Assembly: GCA_964422925.1 (NCBI GenBank)
Contig: CAYRDC010000001.1
Span: forward strand, 1-64,000
Direction: 5' to 3'
Origin: CAYRDC01 sp964422925
Lineage (GTDB): Bacteria; Bacteroidota; Bacteroidia; Chitinophagales; S012-47
DNA: 64,000 nucleotides
The notes under the pieces were generated by a model. That model was not told where the DNA came from, made no database searches, and saw only the letters and a list, made by a program, of their open reading frames with translations. Positions 52,607-62,771 of this stretch are shown piece by piece; position 1 is the stretch's first letter, and each line of letters starts with the position of its first letter. Position numbers and translations under genes: made by a program.

Positions 52607-54332
52607 CCAATTGCCTTTCTTCAATTTTCCTGCCGAGATCTTCATTGCTGGGATCTTTGTCATAGGCTTTCTTCCAGTAATTCACGGCTTCGTCCACTTG
52701 TCCCAGGCGAAACAGCACATCGCCATAATGTTCCAGGATGGTAGCGCTTTTGCCCCCATGTTTCATTGCCTTACTGATCCATTTTTCGGCTTCTTCATAT
52801 CGACCTTTTTGATACAAAATCCAGCCATATGTATCTTCAAACGCGTCATTATTCGGTATTAATTGAACGGCCTCACGGATCATGGATTCAGCACGGTCCA
52901 GTTGGTCACCCCGCAGCGATAAATAGTAAGCCCAGTTATTCAGCACATAGGCATTTTCAGGATTGATTTTCAGGGATTGCTCATAACAGCTGTCAGAGGC
53001 GGGATAGTTTTTCAAGCCATAATAGGCATCGCCCAGGTTGGACCAGGTTTCGGATAGCATAAGCGGATTGGGTGTGCCGATCATAACCACTTGTTCCAGG
53101 CTTTGAATGGCTTCTTCATAGCGCTTTTTAAAGTTCAGGGCCACGCCATTGAAAAAATACGCTGCCGACTGATTCGGAAACAGGTCGAGGGCCCGGTTGG
53201 TAACTGCCAGCAGAGAATCGAATTGCTGCCGGTCGGAATAAATGAAAAATAACTGCTGCCAGACGGAAAACACGCTGTTATTCAGGTGAATGGCTTCCCG
53301 GTATGCGGCCAGTGCAGCATCTGTGGAATCGGCCTGGTACAGGATATCGCCATACATGGCCCAAGCCTTTGCTTCGTTGGGATGAGCTTCCGTCAGCAAT
53401 TTTCCCAGGCGGAATGATTCGGAGCTAAACAATGGATCCGGGTTCTGGTTTGATAAATTGCCAAAAAGATAGGATACTTTTTGGTCGAGGTTGTAATCCG
53501 GGTTCCGGAATGCGGCTTCGATATGTTCTTTATATTGCAGGCTGTCATTTTTTGACCGGTAATATTCGGCCAGGGCCATGTGCGCTTCCGGGTTGTCCGG
53601 GTCTGTCTCCAGCAGGCTGCTGTACACCTCCATGGCTTCCGGTTCCATTCCGTTGGCCAGGTACAGGTCGGCCAGCATTACGCGATAGCGCGGCTCATCG
53701 GGAAAAGCGTCTATTAGTTTTTGGATCTCTTCAATGGCACGGGGCAGGTCATCCATTTTCAGGTACAGCCTCTTTTTTTCAATGGATATCTGCTCATTCA
53801 CCCCGATTTCATCTTCCACCTGGTTAAGGACTTTGATGGCTTTGGAGGGATGGCCGGCTTGTTCATAAATAAACGCCAGCATCAGGTAATTGTCCAGGTT
53901 GGCTGGATCCATATCAATGACCCGGCTATAGGTTTGTGACGCTTCCTCATACCTCCCAAGGTTCATCAAAACCTTACCCAACAGGAGCTGATACCACACA
54001 TTGTCAGGTTTGAGCAGTGCTGCCTTTTCGGCCAATGGTAGTGCCTCGTTCAACTGTCCGGTATCGAAATACAATCTGCCCAGTTCATATAGGGCAGCAT
54101 CATGGTCAGGGTCCAGGCGCAAAACTTTATTGAATAATTCAGCCGAGCGCTGGTAATCGCCTGTAATCCTGGCTTTGACCGCGTCATGGAAATACTGCTT
54201 TATCCTGACAATATCCTTATCGCCTTCCTCCACCCGGTAGTGGGAATCAGTACCCGCGGGGGCTGCCGTTTTACACGACCACGATACCGCAAGGGCAAAC
54301 ATCAAAAAAACGAACGGCCAATTTTTCCTCAC
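52599..54332 (-). CDS. tetratricopeptide-repeat lipoprotein
   Basis: About 577 residues from GTG 54332, which gives a compact lipoprotein signal (FALAVSWSC, lipid on C20). An ATG at 54377 would add 15 residues and overlap the nucleotidyltransferase gene. The rest is TPR repeats from end to end, for example AALYELGRLYFDTGQLNEAL, SQTYSRVIDMDPANLDNYLM and SWSNLGDAYYGLK-like units in 34-residue spacing. It is probably an outer-membrane-anchored scaffold working with the DUF4292 lipoprotein whose gene overlaps its end. Confidence 0.85.
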   Translation of the reverse strand: MRKNWPFVFLMFALAVSWSCKTAAPAGTDSHYRVEEGDKDIVRIKQYFHDAVKARITGDYQRSAELFNKVLRLDPDHDAALYELGRLYFDTGQLNEALPLAEKAALLKPDNVWYQLLLGKVLMNLGRYEEASQTYSRVIDMDPANLDNYLMLAFIYEQAGHPSKAIKVLNQVEDEIGVNEQISIEKKRLYLKMDDLPRAIEEIQKLIDAFPDEPRYRVMLADLYLANGMEPEAMEVYSSLLETDPDNPEAHMALAEYYRSKNDSLQYKEHIEAAFRNPDYNLDQKVSYLFGNLSNQNPDPLFSSESFRLGKLLTEAHPNEAKAWAMYGDILYQADSTDAALAAYREAIHLNNSVFSVWQQLFFIYSDRQQFDSLLAVTNRALDLFPNQSAAYFFNGVALNFKKRYEEAIQSLEQVVMIGTPNPLMLSETWSNLGDAYYGLKNYPASDSCYEQSLKINPENAYVLNNWAYYLSLRGDQLDRAESMIREAVQLIPNNDAFEDTYGWILYQKGRYEEAEKWISKAMKHGGKSATILEHYGDVLFRLGQVDEAVNYWKKAYDKDPSNEDLGRKIEERQLDE

Positions 54333-54348
54333 CTTGGTTCTGACTCTT

Positions 54349-55353
54349 TTAAGATATGATGGTAAAATCCCCGGCACTTAAATCTTCGGCCCTGCCGGCA
54401 ATCCGGGTATGCTGGCTGACCATGCTGTTGTCCAAAATCTTCCGCTCGATTTGGCAATGTCCCAGGATCAGGGAATTGGTAATTACCGAGTCCCGGATAA
54501 TGCTTCCGCCACCAACAGAGACATATGGCCCGATAACGGAACGTTCAATCACGGCACCCTCCCCGATATAGCAAGGAGGGATTATCACAGCATCTTCAAT
54601 GCGGGCACCGGAAGAAATCAGTTGTTCTTTATCTTGCATAAACTCCAGGATCTTTCGATTGGTATATACCGTGGCATTTTTATTGCCGCAATCAAGCCAT
54701 GCCTCCACGCTGGCTGTATACAATGGAATGCCTTCAGCCATCATTTCCTGCATAACCGTGGTAATCTGGAATTCGCCTTTGTCTTTTCGCCCGCTGTCAA
54801 TCAGGTGCTGCAAGCGGAACCTGATATCTTCCCCGTCCCGGAAATAATAAATGCCAATCACGGCAAGGTTCGATTCCGTTTGCTCCGGTTTTTCCTCCAA
54901 GGAGCGGATCACTCCCTGCTCATCCAGTTCCACGATACCGAATTGGGAAGGGTCATCCACCGGGTTCACCCAGATAATGCCCGGCTTGCCGGTGTCAATT
55001 TGCATATCAGCCTTGAACAGGGTATCGGCAAAGGCAATCAGGATTTTCCCGGATAGGGAAGGGGCCGCGCAAAGAATGGCGTGCGCGGTCCCCAGGGCTT
55101 CGTCCTGGTAATAAATCCTGCCTTTGGTACCTGCTTTGTCCGCGATATCGAGCAACTGATTTTCCACCTCCTGCCCAAAACGGCCGATAACATAGGCCAC
55201 CTCTTCCACTGGTTCGGGCGACCATTCGGTAAGCTGTTTCACCAGGCGTTGCACGATGGGTTTCCCGGCTACCGGGATCAGTGGTTTTGGGGTAACCAGG
55301 GTATGCGGCCTTAAACGTTTGCCCCTGCCCGCCATTGGAATGATAATGCGCAT
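54349..55353 (-). CDS. sugar-phosphate nucleotidyltransferase
   Basis: 334 residues. The N-terminal Rossmann-like domain carries the pyrophosphorylase signature (MAGRGKRLRPHTLVTPKP) and the metal site FADTLF. The C-terminal part is a left-handed beta-helix (IPPCYIGEGAVIERSVIG, VSVGGGSIIRDSVITNS). It makes a nucleotide sugar from a sugar 1-phosphate, but the sequence does not fix which one; glucose-1-phosphate thymidylyl- or uridylyltransferase-like is most likely. A flippase two genes upstream suggests a link to surface polysaccharide. Confidence 0.88.
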   Translation of the reverse strand: MRIIIPMAGRGKRLRPHTLVTPKPLIPVAGKPIVQRLVKQLTEWSPEPVEEVAYVIGRFGQEVENQLLDIADKAGTKGRIYYQDEALGTAHAILCAAPSLSGKILIAFADTLFKADMQIDTGKPGIIWVNPVDDPSQFGIVELDEQGVIRSLEEKPEQTESNLAVIGIYYFRDGEDIRFRLQHLIDSGRKDKGEFQITTVMQEMMAEGIPLYTASVEAWLDCGNKNATVYTNRKILEFMQDKEQLISSGARIEDAVIIPPCYIGEGAVIERSVIGPYVSVGGGSIIRDSVITNSLILGHCQIERKILDNSMVSQHTRIAGRAEDLSAGDFTIIS

Positions 55354-55379
55354 ATCAGTGATTCATTTTTGGTACAAGG

Positions 55380-55814
55380 TTACCGGGTTCCGGTATGGCC
55401 GAATCCTCCGGCCCCGCGGGCTGTTTCTTCCAGCTCCCCGGTTTCCTCCCACTCAATCTGCTCATACCGGGCAATAATCATCTGGGCAATCCGGTCGCCA
55501 GGATGAATGGTTTGTTCTTCATTGGAAAGGTTAACGACAATAACCTTTATTTCCCCCCGGTAGTCTGAATCGATGGTTCCCGGGGTATTGACCAGCGACA
55601 ACCCTTTTTTAACCGCCAGCCCGCTGCGTGGCCTGATCTGGGCTTCATAACCCTTGGGCAGTTCAATGTGCAACCCCGTGGGAACCAGTGTCCTTTCCAG
55701 CGGCTTCAGGGTAACCGGTTTATCCAGCCAGGCCCGGAGGTCCATGCCCGCGCTGCCCTCCGTCTCATAGGCCGGCAACACGTTGCCCGATTTATTAACG
55801 ATGCGAACTTTCAT
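55380..55814 (-). CDS. dut: dUTP diphosphatase
   Basis: 144 residues of a trimeric dUTPase, all five motifs present: GSAGMDLRAW (about 21-30), RPRSGLAVKKG, GTIDSDYRGE, HPGDRIAQMII, and the C-terminal RGAGGFGHTG arm. It hydrolyses dUTP to dUMP, keeping uracil out of DNA. It lies between the flippase and nucleotidyltransferase genes, a common arrangement in Bacteroidota. Confidence 0.96.
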   Translation of the reverse strand: MKVRIVNKSGNVLPAYETEGSAGMDLRAWLDKPVTLKPLERTLVPTGLHIELPKGYEAQIRPRSGLAVKKGLSLVNTPGTIDSDYRGEIKVIVVNLSNEEQTIHPGDRIAQMIIARYEQIEWEETGELEETARGAGGFGHTGTR

Positions 55815-55832
55815 AATCCTGCAAAATTAACA

Positions 55833-57347
55833 TTATTTACCCCCGGCTTTCCCAGATGCCCGGTCAAAAGGCTTTTCCACTATCAGGATTACCAGAACGT
55901 ACAGCAGCAGCAATAGGGTATGGATCACCAGCCGCAACACGAACAGGAGTCTTCCCGGTAACAAGGGATCTATCAGGTAATGAGCCGCCAGGTATATGAG
56001 GGATCCCAGTAAAATATACCCCGCGATGCGCGCAATTTTGTATGGTACGGGATAATATTTCCGCCCCAGCCACCAGGAAGCCAGCACCATGGAACCGTAA
56101 CAGATCAGGGTAGCCCATGCGCTGCCCATATAACCCAGCACGGGTATCCAGAGGATGTTCAGCACGACCGTAATCACCGCACCCCCGATGCTGATCAGGG
56201 CGCCATATACGGTCTTGTCCGTAAGCTTGTACCAGATCGAAAGGTTGTAATAGATTCCAAGCATGAGATTGGCCATCAGCAGAATGGGCACTACGTTCAG
56301 TCCGCTATGGTATTTGGGCCCGATAAAATATTTCAGGATATCGAGGTACAGCAGGATAAACAGGAAAATGCACATGCCGGCAATGACAAACCAGTTCAAA
56401 ACCCGGGCATATAGTTTCGGGGCATTTTCATGGCCGGCCTGCTGGAAGAAAAAGGGTTCGGCCGCGTACCGGAAAGCCTGGATAAACAGCGTCAACAGGA
56501 TAGACAACTTGTAATTGGCCCCGTAAATACCCAGCAGGGCCGTGTTTTTTTCAATGGAATAGGGAAGCAGGAATTTCAGCAGCACCCGGTCAAGCATTTC
56601 ATTGATAATGCCGGCAAACCCCACAAACATCAGGGGCAGGGAATACAGCACCATTTTCCGCCACAACACCGGATCGATGGACAAACGGGAACGCCTGAGT
56701 TCCGGCAACAGGATAAGCAAAGTTGCCGCACTGGCCACAAGATTGGAAATAAAGATGTATCCTACCCCAATGGTGGGGTCATAAATACGCCCGATAATGG
56801 CATGAAAAGCGCTCAACCCTTCCGAGCGAAGTATCCACGGGCAAAGCACGATGAAAAACAGGTTTAGCCCAATATTGATCCCAATGTTCAGCACTTTCAC
56901 TGTAGCAAAACGCACGGGCTTTTCTTCCGCCCTTAGCCGCGCGAAGGGAATGGAAGCCAAGGCGTCTAAACCGATGATGAGGGCAAACCAAACGATATAT
57001 TGTTCGTGACCAGAATAATGCAGCCGTGCGGCTATCGGGTAACGGAATGCAATCAACACCCCTGATAAAAGCAGGGTGGTAAATAACAAGGAAGTAAATG
57101 CGGTGCTGAAAACTTTCCGCGGATTACCAATATTGCCGGAATACCGGAAAAAGGCTGTTTCCATACCATAGGTAAACAAAACCATCAGGAATCCGGCATA
57201 AGCATACAGTTCAGTGACCGTACCGTATGCTTCCGGGGCGAAAGTATAAGTATAGAGCGGGACCAGCAGGTAATTCAGCAGCCGTCCGATAATGCTGCTT
57301 AACCCGTAAATGGCCGTTTGCCCGGCTAATTTCCTGATCATACCCAC
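55833..57347 (-). CDS. MOP-superfamily flippase (Wzx-like)
   Basis: 504 residues with about fourteen membrane helices. The start GQTAIYGLSSIIGRLLNYLL and FALIIGLDALASIPFARLRAEEKP are typical of Wzx-type polysaccharide exporters of the MATE-like MOP superfamily. It probably moves a lipid-linked glycan unit across the inner membrane. No glycosyltransferase is next to it. It is first in the long minus-strand block, and divergent from the T9SS gene at 57558 across 210 bp. Confidence 0.88.
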   Translation of the reverse strand: MGMIRKLAGQTAIYGLSSIIGRLLNYLLVPLYTYTFAPEAYGTVTELYAYAGFLMVLFTYGMETAFFRYSGNIGNPRKVFSTAFTSLLFTTLLLSGVLIAFRYPIAARLHYSGHEQYIVWFALIIGLDALASIPFARLRAEEKPVRFATVKVLNIGINIGLNLFFIVLCPWILRSEGLSAFHAIIGRIYDPTIGVGYIFISNLVASAATLLILLPELRRSRLSIDPVLWRKMVLYSLPLMFVGFAGIINEMLDRVLLKFLLPYSIEKNTALLGIYGANYKLSILLTLFIQAFRYAAEPFFFQQAGHENAPKLYARVLNWFVIAGMCIFLFILLYLDILKYFIGPKYHSGLNVVPILLMANLMLGIYYNLSIWYKLTDKTVYGALISIGGAVITVVLNILWIPVLGYMGSAWATLICYGSMVLASWWLGRKYYPVPYKIARIAGYILLGSLIYLAAHYLIDPLLPGRLLFVLRLVIHTLLLLLYVLVILIVEKPFDRASGKAGGK

Positions 57348-57513
57348 ACCCGGAATATTTTGCGCCTAAATTACCGAAAGCCCTCTATCCCATAACCTGT
57401 CCTATCCCCAATTTATTCTCTTTCATCTATAAATATGGACAGCCAATAACCAGCGGATTTTCAGTTTTTTGTTAAATTCAAAGGCGTATGCTTCAGGGAA
57501 TGCGGAATTTCTC

Positions 57514-57521
57514 TAATTTTA
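57514..57521 (+). promoter_or_regulatory. possible -7 box for the large T9SS gene
   Basis: TAATTTTA, a 7 of 8 match to TAnnTTTG, 36 bp before the ATG. No TTTG lies at the -33 distance, so support is weak. The rest of the 210-bp gap between the flippase and this gene shows nothing else I can name. Confidence 0.25.
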
Positions 57522-57557
57522 TTGTCCCAAAACCTGTTCTAACAAAAAAATTCCTGC

Positions 57558-60500
57558 ATGATGTTTTATACGCGATGTTCCCTTAACGCAAAGAAGATAT
57601 ATGCCTCAATCCGGCCGGGCCGGTGGCTGGTGTTGATTGGCCTGGTAGCCGGAATTGCAGGATTGCACGCGCAAAGCATCAACACTTTTCCTTATAATGA
57701 AAATTTTGAAACGTTTTACCCATTATCCATTTCCAACAGCTGCGGAAACCTCGTAAAAGCTGAATCCAACGGGTGGGTACAGGACAGTACGGACAGCGGA
57801 AACTGGAATGCCGATTACGGGGGAACCCCAAGTACCGGCACCGGGCCGGGTTCAACTCCTACCACTTCCGGTGACGGTGTGGGCATGGATTACAACCCCG
57901 GCACCCTCAACGGCCTGTACCTGTACACAGAGTCCTCATCATGCTACAACAGTACCATTAACCTGCTGAGCCCTTATTTTGATTTTACAAATCATGATAT
58001 CAAGCTTACGCTGGCTTACCATATGCACGGCAGCTCCATGGGAAGCCTTCACATTGATGTATGGGACAGCGGCATGTGGCACAATGACGTGTGGAGCATC
58101 GCGGGCAACCAGGGAACCGACTGGCATCAGATGGAAGTGAACCTGTCGCAGTTCAAGAGCGACTCGGTGCGCATTCGTATCCGCGCCATTACCGGCTCGT
58201 TTTATTACAGCGATATGGCCATTGACGACTTCAACCTCATACCCCTGCTACCCAATGATGCCGGTGTGCTGTCGATTGAAGAGCCGGTAACCACCTGCCC
58301 TGGTACGGCCAATGTAAAGGTCACCATCAAGAACTTCGGTACCAATGTCATCAATTCGGTAACGGTCAACTGGTCGGTAAACGGCACGGCACAACCCCCC
58401 GTAAACTACACCACCCCTTTGCAGCCCGACAGCACGGCACAGGTCACCCTGGGCACCTACAACTTCCAGGCAGGCAACACTTACGACCTGTTGTTCTGGA
58501 CCAGTAACCCGAACGGTGTGGCAGACAGTAACAATTTCAACGATACCGTCAGCCGCACGGGGTTCCAAACTTCCATGACCGGCACGTATACCATTGGCGG
58601 CACCAACCCTAACTTCAACACTTTTACTGACGCGGCCAACGCCCTCAACAGCTTTGGGGTATGCGGACCCGTGGTTTTCAATGTGCGGCCGGGTACTTAC
58701 AACGAACAGGTAACTCTGAACAGTGTACAGGGCACTTCGGCTGTAAACACCATCACCTTTCAGTCCGAAACCGGTGACAGTTCGGACGTAATCCTGACCT
58801 GGGCCCCGGCCAATAGTGTTTCTAATTATACCTTGCTGATTGATAATACCAGTTTCGTAACCCTGAAAAACCTCACCCTGGCCACTTCGGGTACCTTGTA
58901 TTCCACGGTATTGCGCCTCAACCCCGGCTCCTCCAACCTGACGGTATCGCACTGCCACCTGCACGGATACGCGGGAGGCAGTACTTCTTCCAACCGTATT
59001 ACCCTGTATGCTTACGGCTTCGACAATAACAACATCCTGCTAACGCACAACTATTTTGAAGACGGCAGCATAGGAGCCTACCTGGGAGGCACCTCCGCCC
59101 TGCACACTTACGGGCATGTTGTGGAAAACAACCGTTTCGAAACCCTGTACATGTCGGTACAGTTCCGTTATGCCGACAGCATTATTTACCGCTACAACTA
59201 TTTCAGGAGCATGGCCACCTATAATTTCAGCTACGGCCTGTTTCTCTACTACTGTGACGGCCGGCACCAGATATACAACAACGAGCTGTATTCCATGACG
59301 GGCGCCTATGGTATGTACATGAGCAATTGTGTCGCAAGCAGCGGCAATGAATCTATAATCTACAACAATTTCATTTACGTGGGTGGAACTTCCACGGGCT
59401 ACGGCATTTACCTCTCCGGAACGACAGCTTATCAAAACTTTTACTACAATACAGTGCAGGTCGAAAATTTTAATGTGAATTCCAGGGGCATTTATGTCAA
59501 CTTGTTTAATGGAAATAACCTAAAATTCATCAACAATATTATTTCCAATACGGGCAACGGTTATGGATTTTATGTCAGTTATCCGGCTGCCATTGTCGAA
59601 TCCGATTATAACGACATCTGGGCCAAAAACGGTAACATGGGTTATTGGATGGGCGTGCAGACCACCCTACAGGGCTGGCAGACAGTCAGCGGCATGGATA
59701 GCAATTCCGTTTCGATGGACCCAGGCTTTTACGGCCCGCTGAACCTGCATGTGAGCTCGGCAGCCATTAATAACAGGGCCTTGCCTGTAAGCTGGATTAC
59801 AACCGACTTTGACGGGGATACCCGCAGCCTCACAACTCCGGACATCGGGGCTGATGAGTTTATTCCCCCCGCCAACGATATTGGTGTTATCGGTTTTGCC
59901 AGCCCAAGAAAAAATGCTTGTGACGCATCGGACAGCACCATTATCAAGGTAATGATATTCAACTTCGGGTCAGCACCCCAGGTGAATTTTAATGTAAAAG
60001 TCAGGATATACAAAATCCTGGTGGGCAATGAAACGGTAACCGATACCGTCTTCCCGGGCGATACCCTGATTTGGACCCTGAGCAATACGGTGGATCTGAG
60101 TGTACCGGGCAATTATCCCTTCAGCGGGCGGACCTTCTTGGTCAATGACGGCAACCCGCTGAATGATTCAATGGGCAATCACTTGGTGGTTTCCAATCCG
60201 GTAATTGACCAGTTTTCCTACGTGGTAGATTTTGAAGGTGGCAGCAGCATCCCGTTGTACTGGGAAAACGATCCGGACGATGGCGGTGAAAACTGGTTGT
60301 TCAACAACACGGGTTACCCGAGCATAACCAACGGCCCGACTACCGATCATACCACGGGTACATCGCAGGGCTATTACGCCTGGGTTGATGATTCATATCC
60401 CAACAGCCAGTCCGTAAATATGGTATCTCCCTGCCTGGATCTCAGCATGCTCAGCAATCCTTTTGTTGAATTTTATTACTGGAATGCCGCTCTGTCTCCT

Positions 60501-62567
60501 TCCATAATGCTTCACCTCGATGTCCTGGACGAAACCGGGTGGGTTCAGGATATTGCCGGCCCGTGGGGATTCCAGTCTCTGAATGACTGGGGGTATGTGC
60601 TGGCTGACCTGTCCCAGTTCAGCGGAAAGGTTGTTAAACTGCGGTTCCGGGCCGAAGAAATAGGCACTTCGACTACTTCCGATATTGCCATTGACGATAT
60701 TAAGGTATTTAACCTGGGTCCGTTCAATACGGGTGTGACGGACATTTTGAAACCCAAAAGCGGTTGCGGGTTGACAGACATCGAACCGGTGCAGGTGGAA
60801 ATCCGCTCCTTTGGAATCGATACCCTGTACCCGGGCGATTCCATCCCGGTGGTATTCCAGGTTGATAACGGGCCACTGAACAAGGAATACGTGGTGCTGA
60901 CTGATTCCATGTTCCAATTCGATACGGTATACTACACATTCAACAACACGGCCAACTTATTCACCCCGGGTACCTATACGGTAAAGGCATGGACAGAAAT
61001 GCCCCTGGATGATGATTATTCCAACGACACAACCACTATTGAAGTAACCCATATTCCGGTCATTGCTACCGGCTGGCCTTATTTTGAAGATTTTGAAAAC
61101 GGCAATGGCGGGTGGGTGCCTGAAGGAACCAATAGCAGCTGGCAACTGGGTACACCGGCTGGCAATAAAATCATTGGTGCCGCTTCCGGGCAAAACGCCT
61201 ATGCCACCAACCTGACAGGAAGCTATAATAACAATGAAAACAGTTGGGTTATAAGTCCGTGTTTTGATTTCAGCACTTTGAACAAGCCACAGATTGCCAT
61301 GTATATTTGGTGGGATTCCGAATCCGGCTGGGACGGGGCTGTGTTGCAATCCTCAATCGATGGCGGACAAACCTGGCAGAATGTAGGCAATTACCTCGAC
61401 CCGGTAAACTGGTACAATGATAACAGCCTGGATGGGCAACCGGGAGGGCAAATGACCGGATGGGCAGGTGGAGGTTTCAACGGCAGCCAGACCTGGCTCT
61501 CGGCCAAACATATCCTGGACGGCCTGGGAGGACAGCCCGGGGTTCGCCTACGCATTGCTTTCGGTTCAGACGGTTCGATAAACAACTACGATGGCTTTGC
61601 CTTTGACAACATAGCCATTGGAGAAACCCCCAATGTGAACTTAGGACAGGGATCCGATACGGTAGTAGCTTGTGGGTATTACTTACTGGATGCAGGTAAT
61701 CCGGGCGCTTATTACATTTGGAATAACGGCTCATTAAAACAAAAAATCCTGCTGCTGGCCGGTACGTCCACTACCACAACCACTTACTGGGTATGGGTGG
61801 AAACCCCGGAAGGATTGTACAACACCGACACAGTTACGGTTATCCTCCATCCCGGTCCATATGTAAACCTTGGCAATGACACCACTATATGTGGAGCCAT
61901 GACCTACACGCTGGATGCCGGAAACCCGGGCGCCATATACCAGTGGGATGACGGTTCCACCGCCCAGCAACGTACCATCACCACAGACGGCACCTATTGG
62001 GTAACCGTTACCAGCAACGGCTGCCAGCACAGCGACACCATCCAAGTGACCTTCAAGCAATACCCGGCCGCGGGCTTCACCTATACCCAGCAAAGCGGTT
62101 CAAAGACCATTGACTTCACCAACACCACTTCGAATGCCACTTCATACCAGTGGGATTTCGGGGACGGTTTCGGCAGCACGCAGCAGAACCCGACCCACAC
62201 CTATACCACCGCGGGGACCTACACGGTGATCCTCATTGCCACCAACGACTGCGGCCCCGATACTTTCCAGATGACCGTACAGGTCAACCCGACCGGTATC
62301 GGAACGCCCGGCCCGCTGAGCGCCTTCAGTATTACACCGGTTCCGGGTGACGGGCTTGTGTATGTCAGTCTGGAAACATCCAGGGCGGTACAGGCCGGGC
62401 TGGAATTACTTACCGTGGAAGGCCGCAGTGTGGCCGCCTATGACCTGGGAATCCTGCAGGGAACCTGGAACGGCAGCTTCGATTTCCGCCAGCTGCCCAA
62501 AGGAGTTTACTTCCTACAGGTGACCGTTCCGGGCGGCCGGGTGATGCAAAAAATAATTTTTCAGTAA
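57558..62567 (+). CDS. large multidomain T9SS-exported surface protein
   Basis: 1669 residues. After a signal peptide (to LHAQ, about residue 39) come a MAM/jelly-roll-like module (FPYNENFETFYP onward, about 43-230), a CARDB-like Ig module, a parallel beta-helix region (about 345-770; VFNVRPGTYNEQVTLN and many N/Y-rich turns), a second and third jelly-roll module (about 890-1055 and 1170-1360), two similar Ig-like units sharing LDAGNPGA, a PKD domain (SYQWDFGDGFGSTQQNPTHTY), and a C-terminal T9SS type A sorting domain (ending GVYFLQVTV, then KIIFQ). It is likely a cell-surface adhesin or glycan-associated protein. No catalytic residues are evident. Confidence 0.88.
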   Translation: MMFYTRCSLNAKKIYASIRPGRWLVLIGLVAGIAGLHAQSINTFPYNENFETFYPLSISNSCGNLVKAESNGWVQDSTDSGNWNADYGGTPSTGTGPGSTPTTSGDGVGMDYNPGTLNGLYLYTESSSCYNSTINLLSPYFDFTNHDIKLTLAYHMHGSSMGSLHIDVWDSGMWHNDVWSIAGNQGTDWHQMEVNLSQFKSDSVRIRIRAITGSFYYSDMAIDDFNLIPLLPNDAGVLSIEEPVTTCPGTANVKVTIKNFGTNVINSVTVNWSVNGTAQPPVNYTTPLQPDSTAQVTLGTYNFQAGNTYDLLFWTSNPNGVADSNNFNDTVSRTGFQTSMTGTYTIGGTNPNFNTFTDAANALNSFGVCGPVVFNVRPGTYNEQVTLNSVQGTSAVNTITFQSETGDSSDVILTWAPANSVSNYTLLIDNTSFVTLKNLTLATSGTLYSTVLRLNPGSSNLTVSHCHLHGYAGGSTSSNRITLYAYGFDNNNILLTHNYFEDGSIGAYLGGTSALHTYGHVVENNRFETLYMSVQFRYADSIIYRYNYFRSMATYNFSYGLFLYYCDGRHQIYNNELYSMTGAYGMYMSNCVASSGNESIIYNNFIYVGGTSTGYGIYLSGTTAYQNFYYNTVQVENFNVNSRGIYVNLFNGNNLKFINNIISNTGNGYGFYVSYPAAIVESDYNDIWAKNGNMGYWMGVQTTLQGWQTVSGMDSNSVSMDPGFYGPLNLHVSSAAINNRALPVSWITTDFDGDTRSLTTPDIGADEFIPPANDIGVIGFASPRKNACDASDSTIIKVMIFNFGSAPQVNFNVKVRIYKILVGNETVTDTVFPGDTLIWTLSNTVDLSVPGNYPFSGRTFLVNDGNPLNDSMGNHLVVSNPVIDQFSYVVDFEGGSSIPLYWENDPDDGGENWLFNNTGYPSITNGPTTDHTTGTSQGYYAWVDDSYPNSQSVNMVSPCLDLSMLSNPFVEFYYWNAALSPSIMLHLDVLDETGWVQDIAGPWGFQSLNDWGYVLADLSQFSGKVVKLRFRAEEIGTSTTSDIAIDDIKVFNLGPFNTGVTDILKPKSGCGLTDIEPVQVEIRSFGIDTLYPGDSIPVVFQVDNGPLNKEYVVLTDSMFQFDTVYYTFNNTANLFTPGTYTVKAWTEMPLDDDYSNDTTTIEVTHIPVIATGWPYFEDFENGNGGWVPEGTNSSWQLGTPAGNKIIGAASGQNAYATNLTGSYNNNENSWVISPCFDFSTLNKPQIAMYIWWDSESGWDGAVLQSSIDGGQTWQNVGNYLDPVNWYNDNSLDGQPGGQMTGWAGGGFNGSQTWLSAKHILDGLGGQPGVRLRIAFGSDGSINNYDGFAFDNIAIGETPNVNLGQGSDTVVACGYYLLDAGNPGAYYIWNNGSLKQKILLLAGTSTTTTTYWVWVETPEGLYNTDTVTVILHPGPYVNLGNDTTICGAMTYTLDAGNPGAIYQWDDGSTAQQRTITTDGTYWVTVTSNGCQHSDTIQVTFKQYPAAGFTYTQQSGSKTIDFTNTTSNATSYQWDFGDGFGSTQQNPTHTYTTAGTYTVILIATNDCGPDTFQMTVQVNPTGIGTPGPLSAFSITPVPGDGLVYVSLETSRAVQAGLELLTVEGRSVAAYDLGILQGTWNGSFDFRQLPKGVYFLQVTVPGGRVMQKIIFQ

Positions 62568-62596
62568 CTTTACACTTAGTACAAAGCGATTCATGG

Positions 62597-62639
62597 AAAA
62601 ACCGGGGGGATTATTCCATATTGGACCCTCCGGTTTTTT
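62597..62639 (+). terminator. intrinsic terminator
   Basis: A 13-bp stem with one G-U pair (aaaaaccgg and gggg on the left, ccct and ccggttttt on the right) is followed by more T residues. It ends the transcript of the large T9SS gene. Confidence 0.8.
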
Positions 62640-62728
62640 CTTTTCCTCCCTGAAACTGTCGGGATTTCGACATACCGGCTGGTTTTAGTCTGATTCGAGA
62701 ACCCCGAGCCCCGTTCCGTGGTTTGCCC

Positions 62729-62745
62729 GGTTGTAATTAACAACC
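62729..62745. promoter_or_regulatory. inverted repeat upstream of final gene
   Basis: GGTTGT-AATTA-ACAACC, a 6-bp inverted repeat 26 bp before the ATG at 62772. It could be an operator for a dimeric regulator or a chance palindrome. A TTTG lies at 62722-62725, but the matching -7 box is not clear. Confidence 0.3.
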
Positions 62746-62771
62746 ATTTTACAAATCCAAATCTGTAAACA

